From NCBI GenBank assembly GCA_947460235.1, contig CANHGK010000002.1, positions 1 to 64,000 of the forward strand: a stretch of DNA of 64,000 nucleotides. The letters run 5' to 3'. The notes under the pieces were generated by a model. It did no database searches. It was not told the DNA's origin and saw only the letters and a list, made by a program, of their open reading frames with translations. Shown in pieces: positions 52,691-61,311 of the stretch (the stretch's first letter is position 1; each line of letters begins with the position of its first letter). The DNA comes from Paenibacillaceae bacterium. Lineage in GTDB: Bacteria; Bacillota; Bacilli; Paenibacillales; CANHGK01. A program made the position numbers and the translations under genes.

Positions 52691-53535
52691 TAGTCGTTTC
52701 CTCCTTCAACTGGAATAAGAGTGGAACCATTAAGTGTTGCAGCGGCCCATCCATGCCATACCGATGAAGAAGAAAGAAGAGTAATCATTGAACGCGCATT
52801 TTTTTCGTTGTTTGCTTCGAGTGTCCAGACAATTGGACGAGATTCATTGAGACGACTGCGTGTTGCGCGAAACAGCGCATCCGATTTTACGGATGAAACG
52901 ATCCGGAATGAAGGTGTTTCAATAGATTCTATTTTTACATCAGAAATATTAGTTAAAACGATCGGAGCAGAACAAACGGTGGCAATCCAAAATTGGAGTT
53001 CTTCAGCAGCCTTTTCAAAACCTTGATCATAAATAATTTGCAGTGTTTGATTTTGATTCATTGCAATAAATGGTTGCGGGAACGAGCCAATCATCGCATC
53101 AATATCGTCTTTTCCATTCCCCCAGGAGTGAAAATCCCACTGAATCAAATCACCATGATGAATGAACACATCCCCTGCCCCGTTATCAGATAACAAACCA
53201 TTCACATAAAAAAACCAATCGTTTTTTTTACGGTCTGTCCATGATTTTGAGGTATAACCAGATTCTAGACCATTAATTGCATTAATAAATGTACCGTCAT
53301 ACGCTGTTTTGATTTGAAAATGTTGTTTCATTGCAGAAAGTAGATTTAATGTATTATCAACTGTACCATTGTATGATCCAATTTTTTTTGTGCCAAAATC
53401 TCGCGTTATTAAAATTGAAAACGTATTCGGTAAAACGGATGAGTGGGCAGTTTCATGCTTTGAGAATTGAATTTGGCAACCGCAAATGATAACAAGAACG
53501 AACATCACCATAACGAAACGCAAAGAACGAATCAT
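52690..53535 (-). CDS. DUF4430 lipoprotein (predicted cobalamin-binding partner)
   Basis: 281 residues from ATG 53533-53535 (AAGGAGGTGA upstream). Lipoprotein signal with lipobox ICGC (C20). Residues about 36-138 form a DUF4430 domain: NTLNLLSAMKQH helix, WFFYVNG (107-113), HHGDLIQWDF (126-135). DUF4430 is related to the C-terminal domain of transcobalamin/intrinsic factor (family knowledge, from memory). The C-terminal half (about 145-281) is a mixed alpha/beta region I do not recognise. It probably sits on the outer face of the membrane beside the ECF complex. Confidence 0.8.
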   Translation of the reverse strand: MIRSLRFVMVMFVLVIICGCQIQFSKHETAHSSVLPNTFSILITRDFGTKKIGSYNGTVDNTLNLLSAMKQHFQIKTAYDGTFINAINGLESGYTSKSWTDRKKNDWFFYVNGLLSDNGAGDVFIHHGDLIQWDFHSWGNGKDDIDAMIGSFPQPFIAMNQNQTLQIIYDQGFEKAAEELQFWIATVCSAPIVLTNISDVKIESIETPSFRIVSSVKSDALFRATRSRLNESRPIVWTLEANNEKNARSMITLLSSSSVWHGWAAATLNGSTLIPVEGGND

Positions 53536-53568
53536 GACCACTCACCTCCTTCATTTAATGAAAAATAG

Positions 53569-54759
53569 TTATTGTTGAACGTCATCAATCATGCGAAGCA
53601 CGTGTACAAACTCAGCGCGAGTGATCGCCTGATTTGGATGGTACGTACGATCTGCATATCCGTTAATTATCGCGCGATTTGCGATTGCTTGAACTGCTGT
53701 CAATGCGGTTGAAGAAATTGATTTTTGGTCACGCCAGTTTGAATTTACAGGTTGAAGTACTGGGAACTTTGAATTTAATGTGGGTGTGGATGTTAAAACT
53801 TCATTCAAAATAACGGCCATTTGTTGTCGTGTGACCGTTTGGAATGATGATTTGTAATTAGCAGTTGCTAACCATTTAGAAATTGGAGCATTTTTAAAAA
53901 GAACGCTAAAAGCATCTGTTAATTCAGCGAAACTAACGGGTTCGTTAGGAGCAAAAGTTTGATTTTTTTTGAGTGGCAACCAACCGCGCGCTGCGTTGCG
54001 GATGATGCACGGATACGCCCAAAACGTTGATTTGATATCGCTAATCTTGGATCCATCGAATTGAATTGGTAAGGTGAGCGTGCGGCTTTTTACAAGTAAA
54101 GGTAATCCATTGGACGGGTCATATTTTTCAACGGTAACATGTAATGGAGCACCCGTTGGAATTGTAATTTGCGCCGATCCAGTTGCATCGGTTTTTAGTT
54201 GGATGAAGGATTGATCGTTTTGGTTAATAGAGACCATCGCGTCAGGGATCGTTACGATCGATGTTGATGCGTTCCAATTTTCATCATACATTGTTTTCGT
54301 TGCAGACGTATGGATAGTTACGATTTGACCAGGTTGATAAACAGCTTGTTTTGGTGAAAAATCTACAATCGGATACAATGTGGATGAATAATCATAAATT
54401 GACCACACAATTTCATCACCGTTATTAATAGAGGTCTGATCTGCACCAACTTCTGGCGATTGAGCGTTTACCCAGAACCCCCACCCACTTGATGCGGATA
54501 TTTTCTTTTCGGCTAAACCGGCCACAGATATTACATATGGACCATACGTTGTGTCTTTCGTTTGAACAGATAAATTTTTAGAAGATGCAAATGTTTTTAA
54601 TGCACTTAATGCATCTGGTTTCGATGGAGTGATCCAGCCTTCATAGCTACCACCAGGACCTGTAATGATTCGAACAAGTACTTCGTTTGCTGCAAAAACA
54701 GGTTGTGCCATAATCAAAATAATCACGGAAATGAGTAAAAAACTAATGTAACGTTTCAA
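53569..54759 (-). CDS. S-layer-anchored DUF4430 protein (predicted cobalamin capture)
   Basis: 396 residues from TTG 54757-54759, which has GGGAGGA; the longer frame runs back into the terminator and riboswitch and is not real. Signal peptide (about 1-24, PVFA-A), DUF4430 (about 25-125: GWGFWVNA 92-99, NNGDEIVWS 112-120), an Ig-like domain (about 128-240, QPGQIVTIH) and two to three SLH repeats (about 255-396, with WLPLKKN..FAPNEPVS and GYADRTYHPNQAITRAEF). First gene of the riboswitch-led operon, so likely the outermost ligand-binding element. Confidence 0.82.
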   Translation of the reverse strand: MKRYISFLLISVIILIMAQPVFAANEVLVRIITGPGGSYEGWITPSKPDALSALKTFASSKNLSVQTKDTTYGPYVISVAGLAEKKISASSGWGFWVNAQSPEVGADQTSINNGDEIVWSIYDYSSTLYPIVDFSPKQAVYQPGQIVTIHTSATKTMYDENWNASTSIVTIPDAMVSINQNDQSFIQLKTDATGSAQITIPTGAPLHVTVEKYDPSNGLPLLVKSRTLTLPIQFDGSKISDIKSTFWAYPCIIRNAARGWLPLKKNQTFAPNEPVSFAELTDAFSVLFKNAPISKWLATANYKSSFQTVTRQQMAVILNEVLTSTPTLNSKFPVLQPVNSNWRDQKSISSTALTAVQAIANRAIINGYADRTYHPNQAITRAEFVHVLRMIDDVQQ

Positions 54760-54789
54760 TGTTAATTCCTCCCAATTATCTAATTGAAC

Positions 54790-54834
54790 ATAAAAAAACC
54801 TTTGATTGAACCGATAGGTCCTGATCAAAGGGTT
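54790..54834 (-). terminator. Terminator of the cobalamin riboswitch (expression platform)
   Basis: Minus strand AACCCTTTGAT...ATCAAAGG followed by seven T, between the aptamer and the first start codon. A terminator here means B12 binding most likely stops transcription early. Confidence 0.85.
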
Positions 54835-54899
54835 AGATTCGTACGCATTCAAAACAAAACCACGAAATAGATCTGATGTGTGCACGCATCAGCAAATTG

Positions 54900-55150
54900 A
54901 GGTTCATGATCTGCGTCCGCATTCCTTCCCTCCGAAGGTGATCGGGTCTGAAATCGTACGCAGGTATCCTGGCTTAGGGGTCATCTGATGCTTGAAGCCT
55001 TCTCATCCAATGTTGGACAATGGCATCGTCTCAAGTTCATCACCCTTAACAGTAGCGGGGGCTGCAGCGGATTTGAACCGCTTTCCCTCCAATAATCTCA
55101 TCGATTACTGGGCGCTCCATTCCATAAAAATGGCGGAGTGCAACATACAA
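54900..55150 (-). promoter_or_regulatory. Cobalamin (B12) riboswitch aptamer
   Basis: Minus strand carries the class hallmarks in order: GAGGGAAAGCGGTTCAAATCCGC, GCAGCCCCCGCTACTGT, the long peripheral arm, GATGACCCC..AAGCCAGGATACCTGC (B12 box region) and the closing GGTTCAAxATCCGC-type pairing. It is followed by an intrinsic terminator. It controls the DUF4430/ECF operon. Confidence 0.95.
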
Positions 55151-55176
55151 TTTGTTTGGTGTAACGTTTTCACGAT

Positions 55177-55182
55177 ATCATA
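55177..55182 (-). promoter_or_regulatory. Probable -10 element of the riboswitch-controlled operon
   Basis: TATGAT on the minus strand, about 30 bases upstream of the aptamer; the best -35 (TTGTTG) has a short 15-bp spacer, so the promoter is weak or non-standard. Confidence 0.35.
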
Positions 55183-55225
55183 TTATGGTTATTGATTCAA
55201 CAATGACTTCATGCGCTATGTTAAG

Positions 55226-55281
55226 ACAAAAAAACCCTTAGCTCAGCGGACTGGATGGGTGCGCACTGAACAAAGGGTTTT
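55226..55281 (-). terminator. Intrinsic terminator after the 55297-55833 gene
   Basis: Minus strand AAACCCTTTG.TCAG...CTGAG.TAAGGGTTT followed by T7; a long stem with a GC-rich apical part. Confidence 0.8.
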
Positions 55282-55296
55282 AATTGTAAATTAAAA

Positions 55297-55833
55297 TTAT
55301 CGCCAAGTGGTCAATAATTTACCTTTCATTGCTAAGTCATCCAAACGATATCTGGATTCCACCATGTTCGTCCACGTCAAATAAGAGAACGAGAAGTTTT
55401 CGTTATTTTTGCTTGCTGCATGCATTTTGCGAATGGACTCTAAATAATTGTCCGGTAATTTGAGTTTGCGTGTTCCAATAACAATATTCGTTTTGGAATT
55501 AATTAGTGCGAGAATCGCTTCCCCGGTTTGGAATAACGATTCTGAGGGCCCTTGAAGTAAGCAAGGATCAAAGCGTGACAAGAAAAACTGCGGCATAATC
55601 CCAAACGAGAAAACGCTGACGACCATCGAATTGTTTGGCTCAGTAAAGTTATAGAGCTTCATTTCCTGCTTTTCTACTAAGCGGATAAAATCAGGACCCG
55701 GTTGTGGATGGTAAAGCCGGATTACAAAACCGCCGTCTGGATACCAGTCCATGACAACCCCGCCTTTGCGAAGGTTCTCAGGTGCTGGTATTGGGTATGG
55801 ATATTCTTTTTGAGGTTTGACAATCTGAGACAT
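55297..55833 (-). CDS. Uncharacterised cytoplasmic protein
   Basis: 178 residues, not recognised. No signal peptide or membrane segment. The N-terminus is Pro/Tyr-rich (YPYPIPAPENLRKGG); a beta-rich middle (VVMDWYPDGGFVIRLYHPQPGPDFIRLVE, VVSVFSFGIMPQFFLSRFDP) and helical C-terminus follow. ATG with GGAAGGGAG. It is monocistronic with its own terminator, between the B12 operon and pth, and reads head-on to replication. Base use resembles neighbours. Confidence 0.75.
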   Translation of the reverse strand: MSQIVKPQKEYPYPIPAPENLRKGGVVMDWYPDGGFVIRLYHPQPGPDFIRLVEKQEMKLYNFTEPNNSMVVSVFSFGIMPQFFLSRFDPCLLQGPSESLFQTGEAILALINSKTNIVIGTRKLKLPDNYLESIRKMHAASKNNENFSFSYLTWTNMVESRYRLDDLAMKGKLLTTWR

Positions 55834-56019
55834 TCGAATTCTCCCTTCCTTCAGTATGAATATTATAGCAGATTGAATGACGATGTTGGCACTCTAAAAT
55901 CATAAGTTTCTTTATTCGAGAACGCAAATAAAAGTCCTGCCACTTAATTGTATTTTGGTTGCGAATAAAGGTTCTTTTCGTTAAGATTGATGAGGACTGC
56001 TGTTTGGAGGGAAATTTTG

Positions 56020-56586
56020 ATGTGGTTACTTGTTGGCTTAGGCAATCCGGGGGCACAATACGCTCAAACCAGACATAACGCCGGGTTTATGTTGATTGAT
56101 CGACTATCCGCAGCGTGGAATGTTGATGTTACTTCAACCAAGTTTAAGGCGATGACTGGAGATACGAACCATAATGGCCAAAAAATTACGTTGATGAAAC
56201 CGCAAACGTACATGAATTTGTCCGGGGAATCGGTGCGTGCTTGGATGGATTTTTACAAGGCAACCCCGCAGCAAATCATTGTTATTTATGATGATATGGA
56301 TTTGATGCAAGGGTCAATCCGGTTGCGAGAAAAAGGCAGTTCTGGTGGGCATAATGGGATCAAATCAATCATCGCACACAGTGGAACAGAAGCATTTCCT
56401 CGTATTAAAGTCGGAATTAGCAGACCTTCCGATGGAATGGCGATTGTTGATTACGTGCTTTCTTCGTTTTCTAAAAGCGAACGAGAAGTGTTGAATTTGG
56501 CACTGGACCGCACGATTTTGGCAATTGAAACGATTTTGGCGGATGGATTTCATAAAGCGATTCCGAAGTTTAATGGCGCCAGCTAA
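56020..56586 (+). CDS. pth: Peptidyl-tRNA hydrolase
   Basis: 188 residues from ATG 56020 (GGAGGG upstream). WLLVGLGNPGAQYAQTRHNAGFM with the catalytic His, LMKPQTYMNLSGES, IVIYDDMDL with the catalytic Asp, and GGHNGIKSI. Frees tRNA from stalled peptidyl-tRNA. Same order as B. subtilis spoVC-mfd, but without fin between. Confidence 0.96.
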   Translation: MWLLVGLGNPGAQYAQTRHNAGFMLIDRLSAAWNVDVTSTKFKAMTGDTNHNGQKITLMKPQTYMNLSGESVRAWMDFYKATPQQIIVIYDDMDLMQGSIRLREKGSSGGHNGIKSIIAHSGTEAFPRIKVGISRPSDGMAIVDYVLSSFSKSEREVLNLALDRTILAIETILADGFHKAIPKFNGAS

Positions 56587-56632
56587 ATGAAATTGAATAT
56601 TCATTTAACAACGAACATACAATGAAAAATAC

Positions 56633-56665
56633 AGGGCCTCGGTGATCCGCCGAGGTCGCTTTTCC
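56633..56665 (+). terminator. Intrinsic terminator between pth and mfd
   Basis: GCCTCGG, loop, CCGAGGT then CGCTTTTCCG; a modest T tract, so partial. Confidence 0.6.
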
Positions 56666-56691
56666 GTTTGTTAGGAAGGGGTCACCATCAG

Positions 56692-59600
56692 ATGTTAGCA
56701 GAGGTCAAGCCATCTATTCGCAGCGATGCGGACTATCAATCGGTTCTTAAAGGAATCGAGTCGGGCATGAAAGAAGTGTTGCTGTCTGGTTTAGCGGGTT
56801 CTTCGAGACCGCTAGTATTGGCAGCAATGAAAGAAGATCTAAATCAACCCATGTTGGTTGTGACTCATAACTTGTTTGCGGCGCAAAAACTCGTCGAGGA
56901 TATGCAGGAATGTATGTCAGCAGACGAGGTTTTGTTGTATCCAGCTAATGAGCTTTGGATTTTGGAGAACGCTTACGCAAGTCCGGAATTAGTTGCTCAG
57001 CGCATTCAAGTATTATCGCGACTTGAGGAAGGGTTTCGCGGGATTTTGGTGACGCCATATTCAGGTCTACGTAAAATCATTCCGACCGTGGAAATGATGA
57101 AAGAAGCCAAGTTATCGCTGAAAGTCGGTCAAGCGATTGCAATGGAAAAATTGTTAGAACACTTGGTATACCTTGGCTACTCGCGCGTTGAAAAAGTCGA
57201 AACACGCGGAGAATTTAGCGTGCGCGGCGGAATCGTGGACATTTATCCTCTGATTAGCGTACTTGGTTACCGAATTGAATTTTTTGATGAAGAAGTGGAT
57301 TCGATTCGCTTATTTGATCCGACAGACCAGCGTTCGCACGATAAGCGAAATGATGTGGTCATTTTGCCTTGCAAAGAATTGGTTGCCACGAAAGACCGTT
57401 CGATCAAAGCCGCAGCACATGCTCGTGGAATGCTTGAAGCGCAACTTGAAAAAATGACCGATCGGATGATTAAGGATAAACTCCAAAGTGAGCTTGGTCA
57501 TGATATTGAGAAATTGAGCCAAGGCGAGCATTTTCAAGAGATTTTTAAATACGTAAGCTTGCTTTACCCAGATCGCCATACATTAATTGATTACATGCCA
57601 AAAAATACAGTACTCGTGTTAGATGAACCCGTTCGGTTGATTGAAACATCGAAACAGCAGGAAAAAGATGAAGCCGAAGGCATGACCAATTTGATTCAAG
57701 AAGGAAAAAGCATTCCTGCGCTTGTTATGTCGAAGCCTTATGAATCGTTATTGCATCGCAAACCATTTCAAACAATATATGTCTCATTATTTTTAAGACA
57801 AGTGCCGAATACGCACCCGCAACATGTAGTGAACTTTACATGTCGTTCGATGCAAAATTTCCATGGTCAAATGAATGTGTTGAAATCTGAAGCAGATCGT
57901 TGGAAAAAATCCGGTCAGCACGTGATCTGTATGGCCGCAAACGAAGACCGCGTCAAGCATGTTGAGCGGGTTTTATCGGATTTTCAGATTGAAGGCATTT
58001 TAGTCCGCGAAGGAAATTTGCAGGCTGGGTTTGAGTTGCCAAGTTCAAAGTTAGTCGTTATTACCGAATCGGAAATGTTTACGCAAAAACAGCGTAAAGT
58101 CAGAAAATCAGAAACGACGATGACGAATGCGGAACGGATCAAAAGTTACACCGATTTGCGCGTCGGCGATTTTGTTGTACATATCAACCACGGAATCGGA
58201 AAATATGTTGGCATCGGGACGCTTGTTATTCAAGGCGTCCATAAGGATTATATTCATATCGTCTATTCTGGTGGGGACAAATTATCAGTACCGATTGAGC
58301 AAATCGATCAAATTCAGAAGTATATTGGCTCTGAGGAAAAAGAACCTCGTGTTCATAAACTGGGCGGCACTGAGTGGACGAAAGCGAAGACGAAAGCACG
58401 CGCATCGGTACGTGACATTGCCGATGAATTGATTAAATTATATGCTGAACGTCAAGCAATCAAAGGATTTGCTTTTAACCGCGATTCGACGTATCAGAAA
58501 GAATTTGAAGCACTTTTCCCGTACGATGAAACACGCGATCAGTTGCGTGCGATCGAAGAAATTAAGCGAGACATGGAAAAAACGCGTCCGATGGATCGCT
58601 TATTATGCGGTGACGTTGGCTATGGAAAAACAGAGGTCGCAATTCGTGCAGCGTTTAAGTCGGCAATTGAAGGCAAGCAAGTGGCAGTACTTGTGCCGAC
58701 GACAATTTTGGCGCAACAACATTTTGAGACATTCAAAGAACGGTTTAGCGGATATCCAATTCGAATCGAAGTTATTTCACGTTTCCGAAGTAAAAAAGAA
58801 CAAAATGACGCGATAAAAGGCGTGAAAAACGGAACGGTTGACGTGATTATAGGTACGCACCGATTGCTTTCTCAAGATATGGTATTTAAAGATTTAGGTT
58901 TGCTCATTGTCGATGAAGAGCAACGATTTGGTGTTTCGCATAAGGAAAAATTGAAAAAATTCCGTACCAATGTAGACGTCCTTACACTGACGGCGACGCC
59001 AATCCCACGGACACTGCATATGTCGATGATCGGTGTGCGTGATCTCTCGGTCATTGAGACGCCGCCTGAAAATCGTTTCCCAGTCCAGACTTATGTGGTT
59101 GAGCACAGCATGACACTTGTTCGCGAGTCGATTGAACGCGAGTTGTCACGAAACGGCCAAGTATACTATTTATACAATCGGGTACAAGGAATCTCTCAAA
59201 TTGCTGAGCAATTAAATCAATTGGTTCCGGATGCGAAAGTAGCAGTCGTACACGGTCAAATGAACGAGCAAGAACTTGAAAAAACAATCCTTGAATTTTT
59301 GGATGGAGAATCCGATGTATTAGTGGCTACAAGTATTATTGAAACTGGCGTCGATATTCCGAACGTAAATACGTTGATCGTGCACGATGCGGACAAAATG
59401 GGCTTATCGCAGTTATATCAACTTCGCGGCCGTGTTGGTCGTTCGAATCGGATTGCGTATGCATATTTTACGTATCAACGGGACAAGGTTCTCACCGAAG
59501 TTGCTGAGAAACGTTTGCAAGCAATCAAAGAATTTACCGAACTTGGCTCCGGTTTTAAAATCGCAATGCGCGATTTGTCGATCCGTGGTGCGGGTAACTT

Positions 59601-60222
59601 ACTTGGGGCCGAACAACATGGATTCATTGCGTCCGTTGGATTTGACCTTTATTCTCAAATGCTCGCTGAAGAAATCCAGCGCCGCAAAGCGGAAATGGGT
59701 GAGGCGGTTGAAATGGCCGATATCAAAGTAGACACACAAACTCAGATTGATATTCCGGTGGATGCATATTTGCCTTCAGAATATATTTACGATTCAATGC
59801 AGAAAATTGAAGTATACAAAAAAGTCGCGTCACTGCGTTCGATCGAAGAAGAAAATGAATTGCGCGATGAACTTATTGACAGATTTGGGGATTTACCTGA
59901 CGCTGTAGATGATTTATTGTTAGTCACAAGGCTTCGGATGTATGGTGCACAATATGGCTTTACATCGATCGCACAAAAACGCGATGAAATTTGGATTCAG
60001 TGCATCACTGGGCATCATGAACGAGTGGATATGCGTAAAGTTAATGGTGTTTTGCATGGATTAACGGGTGCTGTAAAATTTCAGGCTAGTACTCCGATGC
60101 AGATTGTTCTAAAATGGAAAGGTAAAAAGCCGTCACTTATTATTAGTGACCTCATCAAGATGATGGAAAAATACGCTGGGGTGTTCAAATCGAAAGGAGA
60201 ACTTCAACATGTTACTCAATAA
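56692..60222 (+). CDS. mfd: Transcription-repair coupling factor Mfd
   Basis: 1176 residues from ATG 56692 (AGGAAGGGG about ten bases upstream). UvrB-homology N-terminal module, CarD-like RNAP-interaction domain (GDFVVHINHGIGKYVG), RecG-like translocase with Walker A GDVGYGKTEVA, DEEQRFG, TATPIPRT and QLRGRVGRSNR, and the C-terminal TRCF domain. Removes stalled RNA polymerase and recruits UvrA. Confidence 0.97.
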   Translation: MLAEVKPSIRSDADYQSVLKGIESGMKEVLLSGLAGSSRPLVLAAMKEDLNQPMLVVTHNLFAAQKLVEDMQECMSADEVLLYPANELWILENAYASPELVAQRIQVLSRLEEGFRGILVTPYSGLRKIIPTVEMMKEAKLSLKVGQAIAMEKLLEHLVYLGYSRVEKVETRGEFSVRGGIVDIYPLISVLGYRIEFFDEEVDSIRLFDPTDQRSHDKRNDVVILPCKELVATKDRSIKAAAHARGMLEAQLEKMTDRMIKDKLQSELGHDIEKLSQGEHFQEIFKYVSLLYPDRHTLIDYMPKNTVLVLDEPVRLIETSKQQEKDEAEGMTNLIQEGKSIPALVMSKPYESLLHRKPFQTIYVSLFLRQVPNTHPQHVVNFTCRSMQNFHGQMNVLKSEADRWKKSGQHVICMAANEDRVKHVERVLSDFQIEGILVREGNLQAGFELPSSKLVVITESEMFTQKQRKVRKSETTMTNAERIKSYTDLRVGDFVVHINHGIGKYVGIGTLVIQGVHKDYIHIVYSGGDKLSVPIEQIDQIQKYIGSEEKEPRVHKLGGTEWTKAKTKARASVRDIADELIKLYAERQAIKGFAFNRDSTYQKEFEALFPYDETRDQLRAIEEIKRDMEKTRPMDRLLCGDVGYGKTEVAIRAAFKSAIEGKQVAVLVPTTILAQQHFETFKERFSGYPIRIEVISRFRSKKEQNDAIKGVKNGTVDVIIGTHRLLSQDMVFKDLGLLIVDEEQRFGVSHKEKLKKFRTNVDVLTLTATPIPRTLHMSMIGVRDLSVIETPPENRFPVQTYVVEHSMTLVRESIERELSRNGQVYYLYNRVQGISQIAEQLNQLVPDAKVAVVHGQMNEQELEKTILEFLDGESDVLVATSIIETGVDIPNVNTLIVHDADKMGLSQLYQLRGRVGRSNRIAYAYFTYQRDKVLTEVAEKRLQAIKEFTELGSGFKIAMRDLSIRGAGNLLGAEQHGFIASVGFDLYSQMLAEEIQRRKAEMGEAVEMADIKVDTQTQIDIPVDAYLPSEYIYDSMQKIEVYKKVASLRSIEEENELRDELIDRFGDLPDAVDDLLLVTRLRMYGAQYGFTSIAQKRDEIWIQCITGHHERVDMRKVNGVLHGLTGAVKFQASTPMQIVLKWKGKKPSLIISDLIKMMEKYAGVFKSKGELQHVTQ

Positions 60223-61216
60223 AACCCGCAAGACATTACAACGATTCGTACTATCTCTAGGATTGGTTGCTCTCATTGGTACGTCATTAGCTGGATGCCA
60301 ATCTGCAACATCAGATCCTACGGCGGACCTCATTGCAACGTATAACAATGGAACAATGCCTGGAATTAAACAAGCGGATCTCGACACGTACGTAAACATC
60401 ATCGAATTTTATGATCCTTCGTACAAAGATTTAGAAAAAGATCCAAGTTTCCACGAAAACGTCATTAAACAATTCGTCGGACTTGATGTTGTATACAACA
60501 AAGTTAAAGCGGATGCACCAAAAGATGTCGACCAAAAAGTGAGCGAGCAATTGGTGTCAATGAAAGAATATTTCAAATCACAACAAGATGCACCTGCAGA
60601 TGCTTGGGAACAAGCATTAAAAACAGCAAAAGTAAATGAAACAGATCTTGTTGCTTATTTGAAAAAAACTGCAACCGTAGCATTCTATATGAGTAATCAA
60701 ATTAAAGATGATGCGGTAAAAGCAGCATATGAAGAGCCGCTAAAAACAGATAAAAACGCATACGTTTCTGTTGATGTTCGTCATATTTTGGTGGCAACGA
60801 AATCGCCGGACGGCAAAGATATGCGTAGTGATGCTGAAGCATTGAAACTAGCTAAAGAAGTAGAACAAAAATTGAACGATGGTGGAGATTTTGCGAAATT
60901 GGCAAAAGAATACTCCGATGATCCAGGTTCCAAAGATCAAGGCGGATTATACGAGAATGCGAACCCTCAACAATATGTAGATGCATTCAAAAAAGCGTGC
61001 TTGGAATTGCCATTAAACACGGTAAGTGCACCGATTCAAACGGAGTACGGCTACCATGTGATGCGTGTTGAAAAACGTAAAAACCTTACGTTTGAAGATC
61101 TTCAAGATCAAGTTCGACAAAAATTGATTACTTCTAAAATGACAGAAATTATGACCGCAGAAATTAAAAATTCCGGTTTGTTAATTCGTAACGCATCACC
61201 TTCACCAGCAAAATAA
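60209..61216 (+). CDS. PpiC/PrsA-like peptidyl-prolyl isomerase lipoprotein
   Basis: 335 residues. Lipobox LAGC (about C30), an N-terminal helical SurA-like chaperone segment, and a parvulin rotamase domain (about 190-290: VRHILVATKSP, FAKLAKEYSDDPGSKDQGGLY, VSAPIQTEYGYHVMRV). Assists folding of exported proteins outside the membrane. ATG with AAAGGAGAA; overlaps mfd by 14 bases. Confidence 0.9.
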   Translation: MLLNKTRKTLQRFVLSLGLVALIGTSLAGCQSATSDPTADLIATYNNGTMPGIKQADLDTYVNIIEFYDPSYKDLEKDPSFHENVIKQFVGLDVVYNKVKADAPKDVDQKVSEQLVSMKEYFKSQQDAPADAWEQALKTAKVNETDLVAYLKKTATVAFYMSNQIKDDAVKAAYEEPLKTDKNAYVSVDVRHILVATKSPDGKDMRSDAEALKLAKEVEQKLNDGGDFAKLAKEYSDDPGSKDQGGLYENANPQQYVDAFKKACLELPLNTVSAPIQTEYGYHVMRVEKRKNLTFEDLQDQVRQKLITSKMTEIMTAEIKNSGLLIRNASPSPAK

Positions 61217-61235
61217 CAAATTAAAACATCTTCTT

Positions 61236-61266
61236 TGAATAGAAACTGGTCCATTGTGGCAACTTA
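61236..61266 (+). promoter_or_regulatory. Candidate sigma-G promoter of spoVT
   Basis: TGAATA (61236-61241), 18-bp spacer, CAACTTA (61260-61266). The -35 is a perfect match; the -10 only 4 of 7. spoVT is sigma-G dependent in B. subtilis. Confidence 0.35.
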
Positions 61267-61311
61267 AGCCCATGCTTCCAACTTTCAAATTCAAAGCGAG
61301 GTGTTTTTTTT

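Noticed and set aside
54760-54885. N-terminal 42-residue extension of the S-layer DUF4430 protein
   Set aside because: It would be translated across the riboswitch terminator and would hide the signal peptide; TTG 54757-54759 has a strong GGGAGGA.
55060-55085. tRNA-like TΨC sequence (GGTTCAAATCC on the minus strand)
   Set aside because: It is part of the conserved cobalamin riboswitch core; no acceptor or anticodon stems can be formed around it.
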